DNA from: Candidatus Neomicrothrix sp. UBA2110
Lineage (GTDB): Bacteria > Actinomycetota > Acidimicrobiia > Acidimicrobiales > Poriferisodalaceae
Assembly: GCA_002331465.1 (NCBI GenBank)
Contig: DCYM01000165.1
Span: 1-5,649, forward strand
Length of the DNA stretch: 5,649 bases
Reading direction: 5' to 3'
The notes below the pieces were generated by a model. That model searched no databases, had not been told where the DNA came from, and worked only from the letters and a program-made list of their open reading frames with translations. Position numbers and translations under genes: made by a program. Shown piece by piece: positions 5,391 through 5,649 of this stretch (its first letter is position 1; the number at the start of each line of letters is the position of its first letter).

Positions 5391-5412
5391 GCCCAAACTT
5401 CGTTTGTCGGGC
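5391..5412. repeat. Small interrupted hairpin upstream of the crotonase operon
   Basis: GCCC (5391-5394) pairs with GGGC (5409-5412) and AAAC (5395-5398) with GTTT (5402-5405), leaving a 3-base loop and a 3-base bulge. It lies 33 bases upstream of the crotonase ATG. No role is evident. The rest of 5371-5499 shows no gene, only two very short minus-strand reading frames without ribosome binding sites. Confidence 0.25.
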
Positions 5413-5499
5413 ACTCTCAGAGCGGGTTGAAGCTGTGGTGTGCTTCGTTAAGTTGACCGTCAGGGTGATAACTGCCCATGTCATTCGTTCTTGAGCGCG

Positions 5500-5533
5500 A
5501 CAAACGGCGAGCCTTGTAGGACTCGCCGTTTGT
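5500..5533 (-). terminator. Hairpin terminator directly behind tRNA-Tyr
   Basis: ACAAACGGCGAG (5500-5511) and CTCGCCGTTTGT (5522-5533) are perfect 12-bp inverted arms around a 10-base loop, which can itself form three more pairs (CCT/AGG). In the minus-strand transcript the stem begins on the final A of the encoded CCA. The usual U-tract is absent after the stem; the only U-rich part is UUUGU inside the 3' arm. It therefore resembles the U-poor hairpin terminators proposed for actinobacteria. It would separate tRNA-Tyr from the crotonase operon. A 3'-processing role for the tRNA is also possible. Confidence 0.75.
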
Positions 5534-5618
5534 GGTGGGCCGGGGAGGATTCGAACCTCCGTAGGTGTGAACCGACGGGTTTACAGCCCGTTCCCTTTGG
5601 CCGCTCGGGCACCGACCC
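5533..5618 (-). tRNA. tRNA-Tyr (anticodon GTA), CCA encoded
   Basis: The minus strand folds as a class II tRNA. The acceptor stem GGGTCGG pairs with CCGGCCC (one T-G pair), the D arm is CCC/GGG, the anticodon stem ACGGG/CCCGT encloses CTGTAAA, a long variable arm (GGT-TCAC-ACC) follows, and the T arm is GGAGG-TTCGAAT-CCTCC. The anticodon GTA is at 5582-5584. The long variable arm together with GTA is diagnostic of bacterial tRNA-Tyr. A73 (5536) is followed by encoded CCA (5535-5533), unlike the Thr and Met tRNAs at the other end, whose CCA must be added by nucleotidyltransferase. Confidence 0.95.
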
Positions 5619-5628
5619 AACGGGCGAT

Positions 5629-5634
5629 ACGATA
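5629..5634 (-). promoter_or_regulatory. Candidate -10 box of tRNA-Tyr
   Basis: Minus-strand TATCGT (5634-5629) fits TAnnnT and lies 10 bases before the tRNA 5' end, a usual distance for a stable-RNA promoter with a very short leader. It overlaps the 8-bp palindrome CGATATCG (5630-5637). The -35 region would fall at or beyond the right edge, so it cannot be checked. Confidence 0.3.
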
Positions 5635-5649
5635 TCGGTTCGCTTCCGC

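Noticed and set aside
5453..5458. TTGACC as a plus-strand -35 box
   Set aside because: No suitable -10 follows at 16-18 bases, and there is no plus-strand gene downstream in the window.
5417..5620. 67-codon minus-strand reading frame across tRNA-Tyr and its terminator
   Set aside because: Most of it is the tRNA and the hairpin read as codons. The tail (MGSYHPDGQL...) has no ribosome binding site and no recognisable family.
1..5649. Mobile element, CRISPR array or toxin-antitoxin system
   Set aside because: No transposase, integrase, repeat-spacer pattern, terminal inverted repeats or small gene pair was found on either strand.

Overview
This looks like a chromosomal segment of an actinobacterium, possibly from a marine or freshwater Acidimicrobiia-like lineage. 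That is an inference from four things. There is a long actinobacterial-type MenB (menaquinone). There is an LLM-class oxidoreductase of the kind usually F420-linked. The elongator tRNA-Met closely resembles actinobacterial ones and sits beside tRNA-Thr. Two genes have TAnnnT -10 boxes 6-7 nt from the start codon and no Shine-Dalgarno, as in leaderless actinobacterial genes. Base composition looks moderate (a little above 50% GC by eye), lower than most cultured actinobacteria. No transposase, integrase, phage gene, CRISPR array or origin was seen.

Layout. The two edges hold translation genes, all on the minus strand. At the left are tRNA-Thr(GGT), tRNA-Met(CAT) and the first codons of tuf (EF-Tu), which runs off the left edge. 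At the right is tRNA-Tyr(GTA) with an encoded CCA and a strong hairpin directly behind it. Between them lie about 5 kb of metabolic genes. From left to right these are a GNAT N-acetyltransferase of the phosphinothricin/methionine-sulfone acetyltransferase type (+), menB (-), an LLM flavin/F420 oxidoreductase (+), and a three-gene minus-strand operon. In transcription order the operon encodes a CaiD-like crotonase, a cupin of the cysteine (thiol) dioxygenase family and a three-domain rhodanese protein.

How the genes may work together. MenB serves menaquinone synthesis and starts 64 bp from the divergent LLM gene. The gap between them carries a perfect 8-bp inverted repeat with TAnnnT boxes on both strands, a candidate shared operator. 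The crotonase-dioxygenase-rhodanese operon is the most interesting part. The dioxygenase and rhodanese genes overlap by 4 bp and are probably translationally coupled, and the crotonase stops 24 bp upstream. Together they suggest a pathway for an organic thiol or thio-acyl-CoA compound, in which a thiol is oxidised to a sulfinate and sulfane sulfur is handled by the rhodanese. The substrate cannot be read from the sequence. In E. coli and several other bacteria a Thr/Tyr tRNA cluster directly precedes tuf, so the metabolic genes may sit inside an ancestral tRNA-tuf cluster.
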